NCBI RefSeq assembly: GCF_000025725.1
Contig: NC_013943.1
Location: 1,240,001-1,304,000, forward strand
Length of the DNA stretch: 64,000 nt
Direction of reading: 5' to 3'
Source: Denitrovibrio acetiphilus DSM 12809
GTDB taxonomy: Bacteria > Chrysiogenota > Deferribacteres > Deferribacterales > Geovibrionaceae
The notes under the pieces are model-generated. The model was not told the DNA's origin and ran no database searches. It was given only the letters and a program-made list of their open reading frames with translations. Positions 43,341 through 52,497 of this stretch are shown here, in pieces (position 1 is the first letter of the stretch; each line of letters begins with the position of its first letter). Both the position numbers and the translations under genes were made by a program.

Positions 43341-44045
43341 GTGTACAAATACCCCAAGTTATTGAAAGCAAAGTTTATTAAAAGATACAAAAGATTCTTT
43401 ACGGATGTAGAAACATCAGGAGAAATACTCACTGTGCATAATCCTAATACAGGCTCAATGAAATGTATTGTGAAAGAGGGGAGAGATGTTCTGATCAGCG
43501 AGTCGGACAACCCTAAAAGAAAGCTGAAACATACTCTGGAGGCTTTTCTTATTGATGGTGAATGGATACTGACGAATACTATCCTTATGAACAGAATAGT
43601 GAAGCACGGCATTCAGGATGGCGAAATACCTGAACTCGGTGTGATAAGCTATCTTAAAAGTGAATACAAGTATGGTGACGGGCGGATAGATTTTCTGGTG
43701 GAGTGTGAACTAGGGAAGTGTCTCATAGAGGTAAAGAATGTCACTATGTTTGATGAGGATACTTGCATTTTTCCTGATGCTGTTACTGAGCGCGGTAAAA
43801 AGCATCTCGGGCTGCTGGTGAAGTCCATTGAAGAAGGCTATACCCCGATCATGTTTTATGTGTGTCAGATAGACAAACCATATTTCCGTCCCGCATGGGA
43901 GATAGACCCTGCATACTCAGCGGCTCTTTATGATGCGGTTGATAAGGGTGTTCGTGTTGTAACCCTGCATACAGTTTTTGATGAAGAAGAGGGGACTGTT
44001 TTCCTCGAGAAAGGCGGGGAGCTTATAAAGCGGCAACAAGCCTGA
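43341..44045 (+). CDS. sfsA: DNA/RNA nuclease SfsA family protein
   Basis: A 234-residue SfsA protein: OB-like N-terminal half (KAKFIKRYKRFFTDVE, VHNPNTGSMKCIVKEG) and a nuclease-like C-terminal half (GDGRIDFLVECELGKCLIEVKNVT, with the D-ExK type acidic motif, then FPDAVTERGKKHL and MFYVCQIDKPYFRPA). In E. coli it was linked to maltose metabolism and later described as a nuclease. GTG start at 43341 with AAGGAG ten bases upstream. Its end overlaps the convergent holA gene by 23 bases. Confidence 0.92.
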   Translation: MYKYPKLLKAKFIKRYKRFFTDVETSGEILTVHNPNTGSMKCIVKEGRDVLISESDNPKRKLKHTLEAFLIDGEWILTNTILMNRIVKHGIQDGEIPELGVISYLKSEYKYGDGRIDFLVECELGKCLIEVKNVTMFDEDTCIFPDAVTERGKKHLGLLVKSIEEGYTPIMFYVCQIDKPYFRPAWEIDPAYSAALYDAVDKGVRVVTLHTVFDEEEGTVFLEKGGELIKRQQA

Positions 44046-44928
44046 GCATGTAATTCTGTGTGGATATCTGCCCTGTTTTGTTCTTGTAGTCCAACTCAGC
44101 AAAAAGCCCGTAAAGCCTTATAAGGTCTTCGTGGCGCCATGCTCTTACACCCGCTTTCAGTTTATCCAGCATCCATGGACGGTTTTCTTTTACCTGTTCT
44201 TTAAGATTGATGTATAAGTAAAGCTCTCTCATTCTTTTGAACAGGAGACTTATCAGTATGTTGAGGTTCTCTCCGGAAGATATAAAGCCGTCCAGCATAA
44301 CATTGCATACATTTCTGCTGCGTGCAGTATAGGCGTCGATAAAGGTGAATATACTGTCGTGCTTTCTGGCTGTTACAGCCTTTATGACATCTGCTGCGGA
44401 CTTAGGCTTTTTATAAGCAAAATAGAGAGTCAGTTTTTCTATTTCGTTCGTAATTTGTTTCAGGTCGCCTTCGAATATTTCGTTTATCTCTGCTGCACTT
44501 GATGAATCTATTCTGAAATCAGCATCGGCAAACATCTGAAGTATTTTACCTGTCAGATCATATTTCCTTGCCTTCTTTTCGATTTCAGTTTCAAAGCCGG
44601 CTTCTTTTAAAGCCTTGTTTATCTCTTTGGAAATTTTCAGTTCAGGAGTCAGGAATATGAGGTGGGTTTCCACACAATCTTTGCATTTGGTTATGACATC
44701 AGCAGCATTTTTGATCTTGTGAGCAGATTTGACTATTGCTGCTTTGTTCTCCTGAAAGAGGGAAGCGGAATTTATGAAATTAAAGAAAAATTCAGGATTG
44801 AAGTCCTCAGCAGAGAAGCCTTCTGTTTCGCAATCCTCAATGGAACCGAGTATTTTTTTAAGCTCCTGCTCCTGAAAATAATCGCTTCCGGCTATATATT
44901 TAAATTTCCCATCACTTTTCGAAGGCAT
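44023..44928 (-). CDS. holA: DNA polymerase III delta subunit
   Basis: A 301-residue clamp-loader subunit. The sequence is weakly conserved as usual for the family, but the plan fits: start FKYIAGSDYFQEQELKKIL, central helical part with SSAAEINEIFEGDLKQITNEIEKLTLYF (a hallmark region) and C-terminal KAGVRAWRHEDLIRLYGLFAELDYKNKTG. The order leuS-lptE-holA is a well-known conserved arrangement and supports the call. It overlaps lptE by 17 bases and the convergent sfsA by 23. Confidence 0.87.
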   Translation of the reverse strand: MPSKSDGKFKYIAGSDYFQEQELKKILGSIEDCETEGFSAEDFNPEFFFNFINSASLFQENKAAIVKSAHKIKNAADVITKCKDCVETHLIFLTPELKISKEINKALKEAGFETEIEKKARKYDLTGKILQMFADADFRIDSSSAAEINEIFEGDLKQITNEIEKLTLYFAYKKPKSAADVIKAVTARKHDSIFTFIDAYTARSRNVCNVMLDGFISSGENLNILISLLFKRMRELYLYINLKEQVKENRPWMLDKLKAGVRAWRHEDLIRLYGLFAELDYKNKTGQISTQNYMLRLVAAL

Positions 44929-45394
44929 TTCTGAAATCCGTCATAATCTTATTAATAGCATCATCAACAGCTTCGTCCCTGTTTGATCTTGTCTCAGACA
45001 TTGAAGACGTGTTGGCGTAATCCTCGGAAGCGTTAAAAGTCCTCATGAAGACTTCGTCACCTTTTTTGTCTTCGATCAATATCCTTATAGACATATTTGC
45101 ATATGCAGTTGTAGTGGTTGAGGATGAGGACGCACCGGTAAATTGCAGTGATGTAAGCGTAAATTCACCAGTATAGTCTGCATTGTTTTCAGATGCGAGA
45201 GCGTTTATAGTCGCCAGATAAAGGTTAATAGAGTCTTTAAACTGAGATGTAACTTCTATTTCGCCTGATTCGTTTGCAATGACTGACGGGAAGATTGTAA
45301 AAGCCGCTTTTTTACCTGTTATAACAATTCTATATCCGCATCCGGTCATGATTATCAGAGCCAGCAGAGCTGACAGAACGGCTTTCTTAGTCAT
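44912..45394 (-). CDS. lptE: LPS assembly lipoprotein LptE-like
   Basis: A 160-residue lipoprotein with signal ending IMTGC (Cys19) followed by GYRI, a frequent start of mature LptE. The body FTIFPSVIANESGEIEVTSQF and the C-terminal RDEAVDDAINKIMTDFRNAF fit the LptE plug protein, which sits inside LptD at the outer membrane. It implies an LPS-bearing outer membrane. It overlaps leuS by one base and holA by 17. A run of serines and threonines near residues 91-98 is unusual but not disabling. Confidence 0.85.
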   Translation of the reverse strand: MTKKAVLSALLALIIMTGCGYRIVITGKKAAFTIFPSVIANESGEIEVTSQFKDSINLYLATINALASENNADYTGEFTLTSLQFTGASSSSTTTTAYANMSIRILIEDKKGDEVFMRTFNASEDYANTSSMSETRSNRDEAVDDAINKIMTDFRNAFEK

Positions 45395-47946
45395 TATTTC
45401 ACCACAAAGTTTACCAGTTTGTTTGGTACATAGATTTCTTTTATCATATTGAGCCCTTCGATATGTTTCTGAACATTTTCATTCTGTTTTGCAGTTACAA
45501 AGACCTCATCTTTGCCCATGTTGCGGGGGATATCAATTTGTCCCCTGAGTTTTCCATTTACCTGTACAGCAACTGTGATTTCGTCTTTCTGTGTGAGTTT
45601 TTCGTCAAACGAAGGCCAGTCGCTCCTTGATATGTGACCTGGCAGCCCTGTCATCTCGTAAAGTTCTTCCGCTGCGTGAGGTGTAAATGGGGCCATAAGC
45701 TTCATCAGTGTCAGTATAGCATCTTTGAAGTGCGTTTTGTGTCCATCCTGTATTTTTGGCTCAATGGCATATAGGTTATTCACAAACTCCATCATAGCTG
45801 CAACACATGTATTAAGCTGATATCTTTCTATATCTTCTGTAACTTTTTTTACAGTGACGTTAGTATGAAAGAGTATTTCTTTTGTTATATCATCTTCTGT
45901 GGAGGTGGGGAGCTCTTCCTTAAATAGGTTTACATTGTTTTGTATAAGTCTCCAGACCCTGTTTATGAATCTGAAAGAGCCTTCCACAGCAGTATCACTC
46001 CACTCAAGTTCCCTTTCCGGTGGGGAGGCGAATAGTATGAAAAGCCTTGCTGTATCTGCTCCGTACTCTTGAATGAGTTTGTTTGGATCCACAACATTCT
46101 TTTTGGATTTGGACATCTTTTCAACACGTCCTACAGTAACGTCTTTACCGCATTTGGAGCATTTGCCGTCTGTCGAATCTTCAGGGAAGAGCCATCCATG
46201 ATCAGGACATTTGTATGTTTCTTTGCATACCATCCCTTGGGTAAGGAGCCTTTTGAATGGCTCGTCTATATTTATATAACCGAGGTCGCGGAGAACTTTT
46301 GTGTAAAAACGGGCATAGAGCAGGTGTAGTATAGCGTGTTCGATACCGCCGATGTACTGGTCAACATTCATCCAGTAATTAGCCTGATCTTTATCAAAAG
46401 GCGCAGTGTCACAGTCAGGTGATGTGTATCTCATGAAATACCATGAAGACTCCATAAATGTGTCCATAGTATCGGTCTCTCTCACTGCTGCGCCGCCGCA
46501 TTTCGGACAGGTAGTATTTTTGAAGCTTTCGACTTTGTCCAGAGGGTTTCCTCTCATGTCCGGGTTAAAGTTCACATCAGGGAGCTTCACCGGAAGCTGA
46601 TCCATAGGAACCGGCACTGTGCCGCATTTGTCACATGAGATGAACGGAATTGGTGCCCCCCAGTATCTCTGGCGTGATATCTGCCAGTCCCGAAGGCGGT
46701 AGTTGATTGTGCTCTCACCTATGTTCTGGTCGTCCAGCCAATCAATAATCATTTTTTTAGCATCCTCATTAGGGATACCGTCAAACTGACCGGAGTTAAC
46801 AAGTTTGCCTGCACCGGAATAGGCTTCTGTCATTGTTTCCAGAGAGAGCTCTTCTTTGGGCTGTATAACTATTCTGAGGTCACATCCGTATTTTTTCGCA
46901 AATTCGAAGTCGCGCTGGTCGTGTGCAGGGACAGCCATAACTGCACCTGTACCGTAATCCATAAGGACAAAGTTTGCTATATATATAGGCATATCAATGC
47001 CTGTGACAGGGTTGAGAACATATCTCCCTGTGAAAAATCCTCTTTTTTCTTTATCATCATCCATTCGGCTTATCTTGTCGTCTTTGAGAATAGAATCTAT
47101 GAAAGCCAGTCCGTCTTTCTCTTTCTCTGTACCTGCGAGAAGAGTTTTTACAATAGGATGTTCGGGGGCGACAGACATAAAAGTAGCACCGAAAAGAGTG
47201 TCAGGTCTTGTTGTGAAAACAGTTATTTTATCATCTATATCTTTGATCTTAAAGTCGATTTTTGCACCGTATGATTTGCCTATCCAGTTGGATTGCATGG
47301 TGAGAACTTTCGAAGGCCAACCTGGGAGTTTATCAGTATATTCCAGAAGTTCATCAGCATAATCTGTTATTTTGAGATACCATCCGTCCAGCTCTTTTAT
47401 AGCAACCTCGTTGCCGCATCTCCAGCATGCACCGTCTTCAACCTGTTCGTTAGCGAGGACAGTGTTACAGTCGTCGCACCAGTTCAGGTGGGATTTCTTT
47501 TTATAGATTAGTCCTTTTTCCCACATCTCAATAAAGATTTTCTGCTCCCATTTGTAATACTCGGGATCACATGTGGCAATTTCTCTGTCCCAGTCATACG
47601 CAAGACCGAGTTTTTTGAGCTGCTGTTTCATGTAGCTGATATTTTGTTTTGTCCAGACAGCGGGGTGGGTTGAATTTTCTATAGCTGCATTTTCAGCGGG
47701 CAGTCCGAAGGCGTCCCATCCGATAGGGTGCAGTACATTGAGCCCCTGCATGAATTTATATCTTGAAATAACATCCCCGATAGCATAGTTGCGGACGTGC
47801 CCCATATGGATTTTACCAGAAGGGTACGGAAACATTTCAAGGCAGTAGAACTTTTCTTTGGTATCGTCCTTTTCTACTTTAAAAAGTTTTTCGTCCTCCC
47901 AGATTTTCTGCCACTTGGTCTCTATGCCCGCAGGGTTGTATTTCAT
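45394..47946 (-). CDS. leuS: Leucyl-tRNA synthetase
   Basis: An 850-residue class I synthetase charging tRNA-Leu. The HIGH motif is in MFPYPSGKIHMGHVRNYA (about residue 38-55), the zinc/editing insert has TTRPDTLFGATFMSVAPEHP, and the KMSKS loop is VEKMSKSKKNVVDPN. Zinc-ribbon CxxC pairs (CDKCG, CPKCGG) are present. Start at 47946 has AGGAGG six bases upstream; the longer reading to 47982 adds 12 unrelated residues. First gene of leuS-lptE-holA. Confidence 0.97.
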   Translation of the reverse strand: MKYNPAGIETKWQKIWEDEKLFKVEKDDTKEKFYCLEMFPYPSGKIHMGHVRNYAIGDVISRYKFMQGLNVLHPIGWDAFGLPAENAAIENSTHPAVWTKQNISYMKQQLKKLGLAYDWDREIATCDPEYYKWEQKIFIEMWEKGLIYKKKSHLNWCDDCNTVLANEQVEDGACWRCGNEVAIKELDGWYLKITDYADELLEYTDKLPGWPSKVLTMQSNWIGKSYGAKIDFKIKDIDDKITVFTTRPDTLFGATFMSVAPEHPIVKTLLAGTEKEKDGLAFIDSILKDDKISRMDDDKEKRGFFTGRYVLNPVTGIDMPIYIANFVLMDYGTGAVMAVPAHDQRDFEFAKKYGCDLRIVIQPKEELSLETMTEAYSGAGKLVNSGQFDGIPNEDAKKMIIDWLDDQNIGESTINYRLRDWQISRQRYWGAPIPFISCDKCGTVPVPMDQLPVKLPDVNFNPDMRGNPLDKVESFKNTTCPKCGGAAVRETDTMDTFMESSWYFMRYTSPDCDTAPFDKDQANYWMNVDQYIGGIEHAILHLLYARFYTKVLRDLGYINIDEPFKRLLTQGMVCKETYKCPDHGWLFPEDSTDGKCSKCGKDVTVGRVEKMSKSKKNVVDPNKLIQEYGADTARLFILFASPPERELEWSDTAVEGSFRFINRVWRLIQNNVNLFKEELPTSTEDDITKEILFHTNVTVKKVTEDIERYQLNTCVAAMMEFVNNLYAIEPKIQDGHKTHFKDAILTLMKLMAPFTPHAAEELYEMTGLPGHISRSDWPSFDEKLTQKDEITVAVQVNGKLRGQIDIPRNMGKDEVFVTAKQNENVQKHIEGLNMIKEIYVPNKLVNFVVK

Positions 47947-48181
47947 TTGTTCCTCCTGAATATTGAAGACGTAAACTAACATAACTGTTCAGTGCTTATC
48001 AAGTATTAAACGTTTAATTTAATATATGATATACTCCGTTATTATATGTATTTCCAGTGTATTTCTATTGAAAACATGTTTCTTGTTTGCTACTGTTTAT
48101 AGTTGCTTCAGATCAGACATATAACGAAGCATCCTTACTGAAAACTGGTATACTTACATATTATGATTTAAAGAGTGGCTT

Positions 48182-49642
48182 ATGCTTACAGACAGTGCGT
48201 TTATTGATCTTGCATCTTCGCTGATCCGTATAAGGGATCTGGACGAATTGCTTGATGTTATGCTTACCCGTATCAGGCATATACATGATGCTGATGCAGG
48301 CAGTATATTTATATATGACGATAACACCGATGAACTTGTTTTTAAGTATACTCAGAACGATTCTATAAATTTACCTTTCAACCAATTTCGTATTCCAGCC
48401 GACGAACACAGTATTGCAGGTTACTGCGCAGTTAAAAACAATATCCTTGCGCTCAGAGATGTTTACAATATTGATGACAGCTTCCCTTTTGACTTTAATC
48501 CAAGCTTCGACAAAATGTCAGGCTACAGAACAGTCTCGATGTTGGTGTTTCCTATAAACGATATTAACGGCAGACTGATAGGGGTGCTTCAGCTTATAAA
48601 TAAAAAGACAAAACCTATTGAAATTTCTTCTGAGAACTTTTCCGAGATAGTTGTTCCATTTACAAAAGAAGATGAACGGACAGCTCATTCCCTTAGCGGC
48701 ATAATAGGCATGGCACTTGAAAACGCAATGCTTTATAACAGCATAGAACAGATGTGGGAAGGCTTTATTTCTGCATGTATGACAGCGATTGATTTGCGTG
48801 ATCCGGTTACAAGCGGTCATAGTGAAAGAGTCACTGGGTATACAGTGCTGACCGCAGAGGCTATGAGTGCTGATGATGATACCTTCCCCGATTTCCAGCT
48901 CACTCCGGCAGAGCTGAAGTCTTTAAAATATTCATGTATGCTGCATGATTTTGGGAAGCTGGTCATAAACGAAAATGTCCTTCAGAAAGCAAATAAACTT
49001 TACCCGGGAATGCTTGAAGTGATAGAGTTCCGTTTCTGTGCTGCAAAGGCTATGATTAAAATGCGGGGAGGATCCGACGAAGAGATCAACGAGCTTAACG
49101 GGCTCCTCACCCTTATAAAAAAGGCTAACATACCTACTTTTCTCGACGATGATACCAGCACAGGACTTGAGAAGTGCCTCAGTTACGAATTTGAAGATTT
49201 TGATGGAATAAAGCATACTTTACTTACAGAAAAAGAATATTATTATCTTGCGATAAAGAGAGGTTCTCTGACAGAGGAAGAACGTGAGATCATACAAAGC
49301 CATGCTAACTATACTTTTGACTTTCTGGTGAAAATTCCTTGGACCAACGAGCTTAAGCTTGTTCCGGTTCTTGCGTCTTTGCATCACGAAAGAATGGACG
49401 GCAAGGGATATCCTTTCGGGCTTTCAGGTGAGCAGATACATATGCAGGGGCGCATAATGGCTGTTGCTGACATCTTTGATGCTCTGACAGCCGCCGACAG
49501 ACCTTACAAAAAGGCGATGCCGGTGGAAAAGGCGTGTGCTATACTGAAAGATGAAGCTGAGAGGAACGCTCTTGATAAAAGGGTTGTGGACTACTTTGTT
49601 GATAACGCTCTCTACGAAAGTGTAATCAGGAGGGAAGATTGA
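48182..49642 (+). CDS. GAF-HD-GYP cyclic-di-GMP phosphodiesterase
   Basis: A 486-residue cytosolic signalling protein. GAF domain about residues 18-180 (DADAGSIFIYDDNTDELVFK, MLVFPINDINGRLIGVLQLINK). The HD-GYP part begins near 195 with DLRDPVTSGHSERVTGYTVLTA and MLHDFGKLVINENVL. A ~120-residue insert (residues ~275-385) then separates it from HANYTFDFLVKIPW and SLHHERMDGKGYPFG, ADIFDALTAADRPYK. Both HD and GYP signatures are intact. The receiver-domain gene overlaps its stop by four bases, so the two are co-translated. Confidence 0.9.
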   Translation: MLTDSAFIDLASSLIRIRDLDELLDVMLTRIRHIHDADAGSIFIYDDNTDELVFKYTQNDSINLPFNQFRIPADEHSIAGYCAVKNNILALRDVYNIDDSFPFDFNPSFDKMSGYRTVSMLVFPINDINGRLIGVLQLINKKTKPIEISSENFSEIVVPFTKEDERTAHSLSGIIGMALENAMLYNSIEQMWEGFISACMTAIDLRDPVTSGHSERVTGYTVLTAEAMSADDDTFPDFQLTPAELKSLKYSCMLHDFGKLVINENVLQKANKLYPGMLEVIEFRFCAAKAMIKMRGGSDEEINELNGLLTLIKKANIPTFLDDDTSTGLEKCLSYEFEDFDGIKHTLLTEKEYYYLAIKRGSLTEEEREIIQSHANYTFDFLVKIPWTNELKLVPVLASLHHERMDGKGYPFGLSGEQIHMQGRIMAVADIFDALTAADRPYKKAMPVEKACAILKDEAERNALDKRVVDYFVDNALYESVIRRED

Positions 49643-49989
49643 AAACTTTGCTTGTTGTCGATGATGATGAGAGCATAAGACTGCTGCTTAGAGACGAGTT
49701 CTGCGACAACGGATATAATGTCGTCACAGCAGTTGACGGAGAAGAAGGGCTTGTGGCGTTTAATGAGCAGCATATTGATGTTGTTGTTCTTGATCTTAAT
49801 ATGCCGAAGCTCACAGGTGAGCAGGTAGCTGCTAAGCTTAAAAGGAAAGCACCTCAGGTTCCTGTTGTGATATACACAGCAAATCCTGAAAGACTGGAGA
49901 AACAGGAGATAGCATACGACTCTCTCGTTTATAAATCCAGTGATCTGGAGGAACTTGTCGCAAAGGTGACACACCTTGCCAATGTTTGA
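49639..49989 (+). CDS. Single-domain response regulator
   Basis: A 116-residue receiver domain alone: acidic pocket VVDDDES, phosphoacceptor Asp52 in VLDLNMPKLTG, the Thr in VIYTANPE, and Lys in LVYKSSD. Start is TTG at 49639 with AGGAGGGAAGA in front, overlapping the HD-GYP stop. It has no output domain and no adjacent kinase, so it may act by protein-protein contact, perhaps with the HD-GYP protein. It overlaps birA by eight bases. Confidence 0.87.
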   Translation: MKTLLVVDDDESIRLLLRDEFCDNGYNVVTAVDGEEGLVAFNEQHIDVVVLDLNMPKLTGEQVAAKLKRKAPQVPVVIYTANPERLEKQEIAYDSLVYKSSDLEELVAKVTHLANV

Positions 49990-50737
49990 TGTTTCTGTTT
50001 ATTCGCAATTTTATGGGAAGTCCGGAAAGCTTTTATATTTAGAAGAAATTGACTCTACTAACGCATATGCGGTCAGGACAGATCTTGAACCTTTTACATG
50101 TGTTGTTGCGGATGTTCAGACATCCGGTAGGGGGCGCAGCGGGCGCGTCTGGCATTCAGATACAGACACAAATCTTTACTTTTCGGTAGTTATAGGCGGG
50201 CTGGATTCATCCATGCTCCTACCGCTTAATATTTTTGCGGGCTACATCCTGTCGGATACGCTGAAGCATCTTGTGGATGCAAAGGTGAAGTGGCCTAATG
50301 ATATTATAGTAAACGGGAAAAAACTTGCCGGGATACTTATGGAAACTTCCTTCTCCGGAGGAGTGCTGGAAAAGGCTGTGCTTGGTATAGGACTCAATGT
50401 TAACAGAGAAGTTTTCCCTGATGACATTAAGGATATCGCCACATCTCTTTATATCGAAACAGGTGAAAAGCACAGCCGGGAACAGATACTGGCTTCCTTT
50501 ATGACATCTTTTGAGAACTCTTTTGATCTTTTCCGGTCAAATAGAATAGATATAGTAAAACTTTGGTCTTCATACTCTGCTTATCTTGACAAAAAAATTA
50601 CAATACATAAAGATGGTGTGAAAACCGGATATACTGAAAAAGGTATAGATGCAACAGGCTGTTTGCAGGCCATTGACAGCACCGGAAGCCTTAAAACTAT
50701 AATCACAGGGGATATAGGATATGATATTTGCCGTTGA
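49982..50737 (+). CDS. birA: Biotin--[acetyl-CoA-carboxylase] ligase, no DNA-binding domain
   Basis: A 251-residue biotin protein ligase. The catalytic domain shows LEEIDSTNAYA, the biotinyl-AMP loop TSGRGRSGRVWHSDTDTNLYFS, and VKWPNDIIVNGKKLAGILMET. The helix-turn-helix of the E. coli BirA repressor is absent, so this is a monofunctional ligase. Start at ATG 49982, two codons after a possible TTG. It overlaps coaX by 17 bases, a common birA-coaX arrangement. Confidence 0.93.
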   Translation: MFDVSVYSQFYGKSGKLLYLEEIDSTNAYAVRTDLEPFTCVVADVQTSGRGRSGRVWHSDTDTNLYFSVVIGGLDSSMLLPLNIFAGYILSDTLKHLVDAKVKWPNDIIVNGKKLAGILMETSFSGGVLEKAVLGIGLNVNREVFPDDIKDIATSLYIETGEKHSREQILASFMTSFENSFDLFRSNRIDIVKLWSSYSAYLDKKITIHKDGVKTGYTEKGIDATGCLQAIDSTGSLKTIITGDIGYDICR

Positions 50738-51494
50738 TATAGGCAATACGAACGTAGTTATCGGTGTTTTTGACGGAGATAAAATAAAAACCAGTTACCG
50801 TGTTCAGGCAGATACAATGCGCACCACAGACGAATATGCTTCGACACTGTTGCGCCTGATGGAGTCGGAAGGTATAAGTAAGTCAGATATTACAGGGGTG
50901 ATAATATCTTCTGTTGTGCCGAGGCTTATATATACGTTTTCCAAACTCTCTAAGAAGTATCTGAATAAGGAACCACTGGTTATAGCCCCGGGGATAAAAA
51001 CAGGGGTGAGTATCAAGATGGAAAACCCGAAAGAAGTCGGTGCGGACAGGATTGTCAACGCTGTCGCTGCAAAGCAGCTTTACGGGTATCCGGCAATTGT
51101 AGTGGATTTCGGCACTGCAACAACTTTTGATGTTATTGATTCAAACGGAGATTATATCGGCGGTGTTATATGCCCCGGGGTGAAGCTTTCTTCGCAGATA
51201 CTGCACTCTAATACGGCGAAGCTGCCTGAAGTTGAGATTGAAAAAGTCAATACGGTTATAGGTAAAAATACTATACATTCGATACAGTCAGGCATATATT
51301 ACGGATATCTTGCTATGCTGGACGGTATACTTGAACGTATCATCGCCGAAGAGTTTAAAGGCATGGACGTAAATGTTATTTCCACAGGCGGGCTCGGCAG
51401 TATTTTTACAGGCGAATGTGCGTATATCCAGAGCTATGCTCCAAACCTCACCCTTGACGGGCTGAGACTGATATACGAGAAAAATCTGATATAA
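50721..51494 (+). CDS. coaX: Type III pantothenate kinase
   Basis: A 257-residue kinase for the first step of coenzyme A synthesis. The ASKHA-fold motifs are FAVDIGNTNVVIGVFDG (phosphate 1), GADRIVNAVAA, VVDFGTATTFDVID (phosphate 2 with catalytic Asp), and STGGLGSIF (adenosine). Type III enzymes need a monovalent cation and resist CoA feedback. It is translationally coupled to birA (17-base overlap) and 11 bases from the RodZ-like gene. Confidence 0.95.
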   Translation: MIFAVDIGNTNVVIGVFDGDKIKTSYRVQADTMRTTDEYASTLLRLMESEGISKSDITGVIISSVVPRLIYTFSKLSKKYLNKEPLVIAPGIKTGVSIKMENPKEVGADRIVNAVAAKQLYGYPAIVVDFGTATTFDVIDSNGDYIGGVICPGVKLSSQILHSNTAKLPEVEIEKVNTVIGKNTIHSIQSGIYYGYLAMLDGILERIIAEEFKGMDVNVISTGGLGSIFTGECAYIQSYAPNLTLDGLRLIYEKNLI

Positions 51495-51505
51495 AGGGCA
51501 TAAAA

Positions 51506-52441
51506 ATGAGTAAACTGGGATCAACCTTAAAGAATAAAAGAGAGACGCTTGGCTATGATCTAGACAAAGTTACAGAGCAGACAAGGATTAGTGCAGACAT
51601 AATTGCTGTGCTTGAAAGGGGCGAGTATAAAAGTATGCCCTCCTACAACCATGCAAAGAATTTTGTCAAAAACTATGCTGAATACCTGAAAATGGATCTT
51701 GACGAAGTTCAGAGTCTGCTTGACGATGAATGCACAAAAGAAGATTTTAATCGTGAAGTTAAATATGTTGCTGCTCCTGTTACAAAAGAAACATCAGCGG
51801 CTCCTTCTGGTGTTAAATATATTATCCCCGCAATACTTATTATAATTATCTTATTTACAGGGTTTAAAGTTTTCACTGCTATGGAGAAGGGGAAAGACCT
51901 CAAACAAACCGAAATCAACGAAAATATTAAAAAAGAAGTTGATGAGACAGTAGATAACCCTGTAAGCAATGATGAAGTGAAAGAAGTGATAGAAAATCTC
52001 AATCAGACTGAACAGCAGGACTCCCTCTCTGATCAACCTGTGCCGGATAAAGAAAACAAACCGCAAACCCCGGCAAAAGAAAACAGCGATTCAGGCAAGG
52101 TAGATAAAGATGAAAATGCAGCTATGGCTGCATTTATGCCAGAGAAGAAAGAGGAACCTGCTGCGGTTGCTAAAACTGCTTATGTTAACTTTGCTGATGT
52201 CTGCTGGGTGCACATAAGCATAGACGGGAAAGAAGAGATGGACTTTATCGCTGAAAAAGGCAATCAGCGTGAGGTCACTTTCCGTGATTATTTCCTTATG
52301 GATATCGGGAACGCAGCGGTTGTTTCTATATCTTACAACAATAGAACCATTGCCGGACTGGGTGCCTATAAGCAACCTGTTAAGGGACTCAGATTTGCCG
52401 TTGACGACAGCAACAGACTCAGATACAAATCTATAAAATAA
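51506..52441 (+). CDS. rodZ: RodZ-like protein (HTH, membrane anchor, DUF4115)
   Basis: A 311-residue bitopic membrane protein. Residues 1-75 are a Xre-type helix-turn-helix (LGSTLKNKRETLGYDLDKV), one transmembrane helix lies at about 100-117 (YIIPAILIIIILFTGFKVF), an acidic Gln/Pro/Lys-rich linker covers ~120-220, and the C-terminal DUF4115 domain starts VCWVHISIDGKEEMDF. RodZ links MreB to the cell wall and sets cell shape. The order coaX-rodZ is not diagnostic; mreB is not in the window. Confidence 0.85.
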   Translation: MSKLGSTLKNKRETLGYDLDKVTEQTRISADIIAVLERGEYKSMPSYNHAKNFVKNYAEYLKMDLDEVQSLLDDECTKEDFNREVKYVAAPVTKETSAAPSGVKYIIPAILIIIILFTGFKVFTAMEKGKDLKQTEINENIKKEVDETVDNPVSNDEVKEVIENLNQTEQQDSLSDQPVPDKENKPQTPAKENSDSGKVDKDENAAMAAFMPEKKEEPAAVAKTAYVNFADVCWVHISIDGKEEMDFIAEKGNQREVTFRDYFLMDIGNAAVVSISYNNRTIAGLGAYKQPVKGLRFAVDDSNRLRYKSIK

Positions 52442-52497
52442 AAGCTTGCATTATTTCCAACCGATCACTAAATTAACAAGACAATAAAGGTGTTTTT

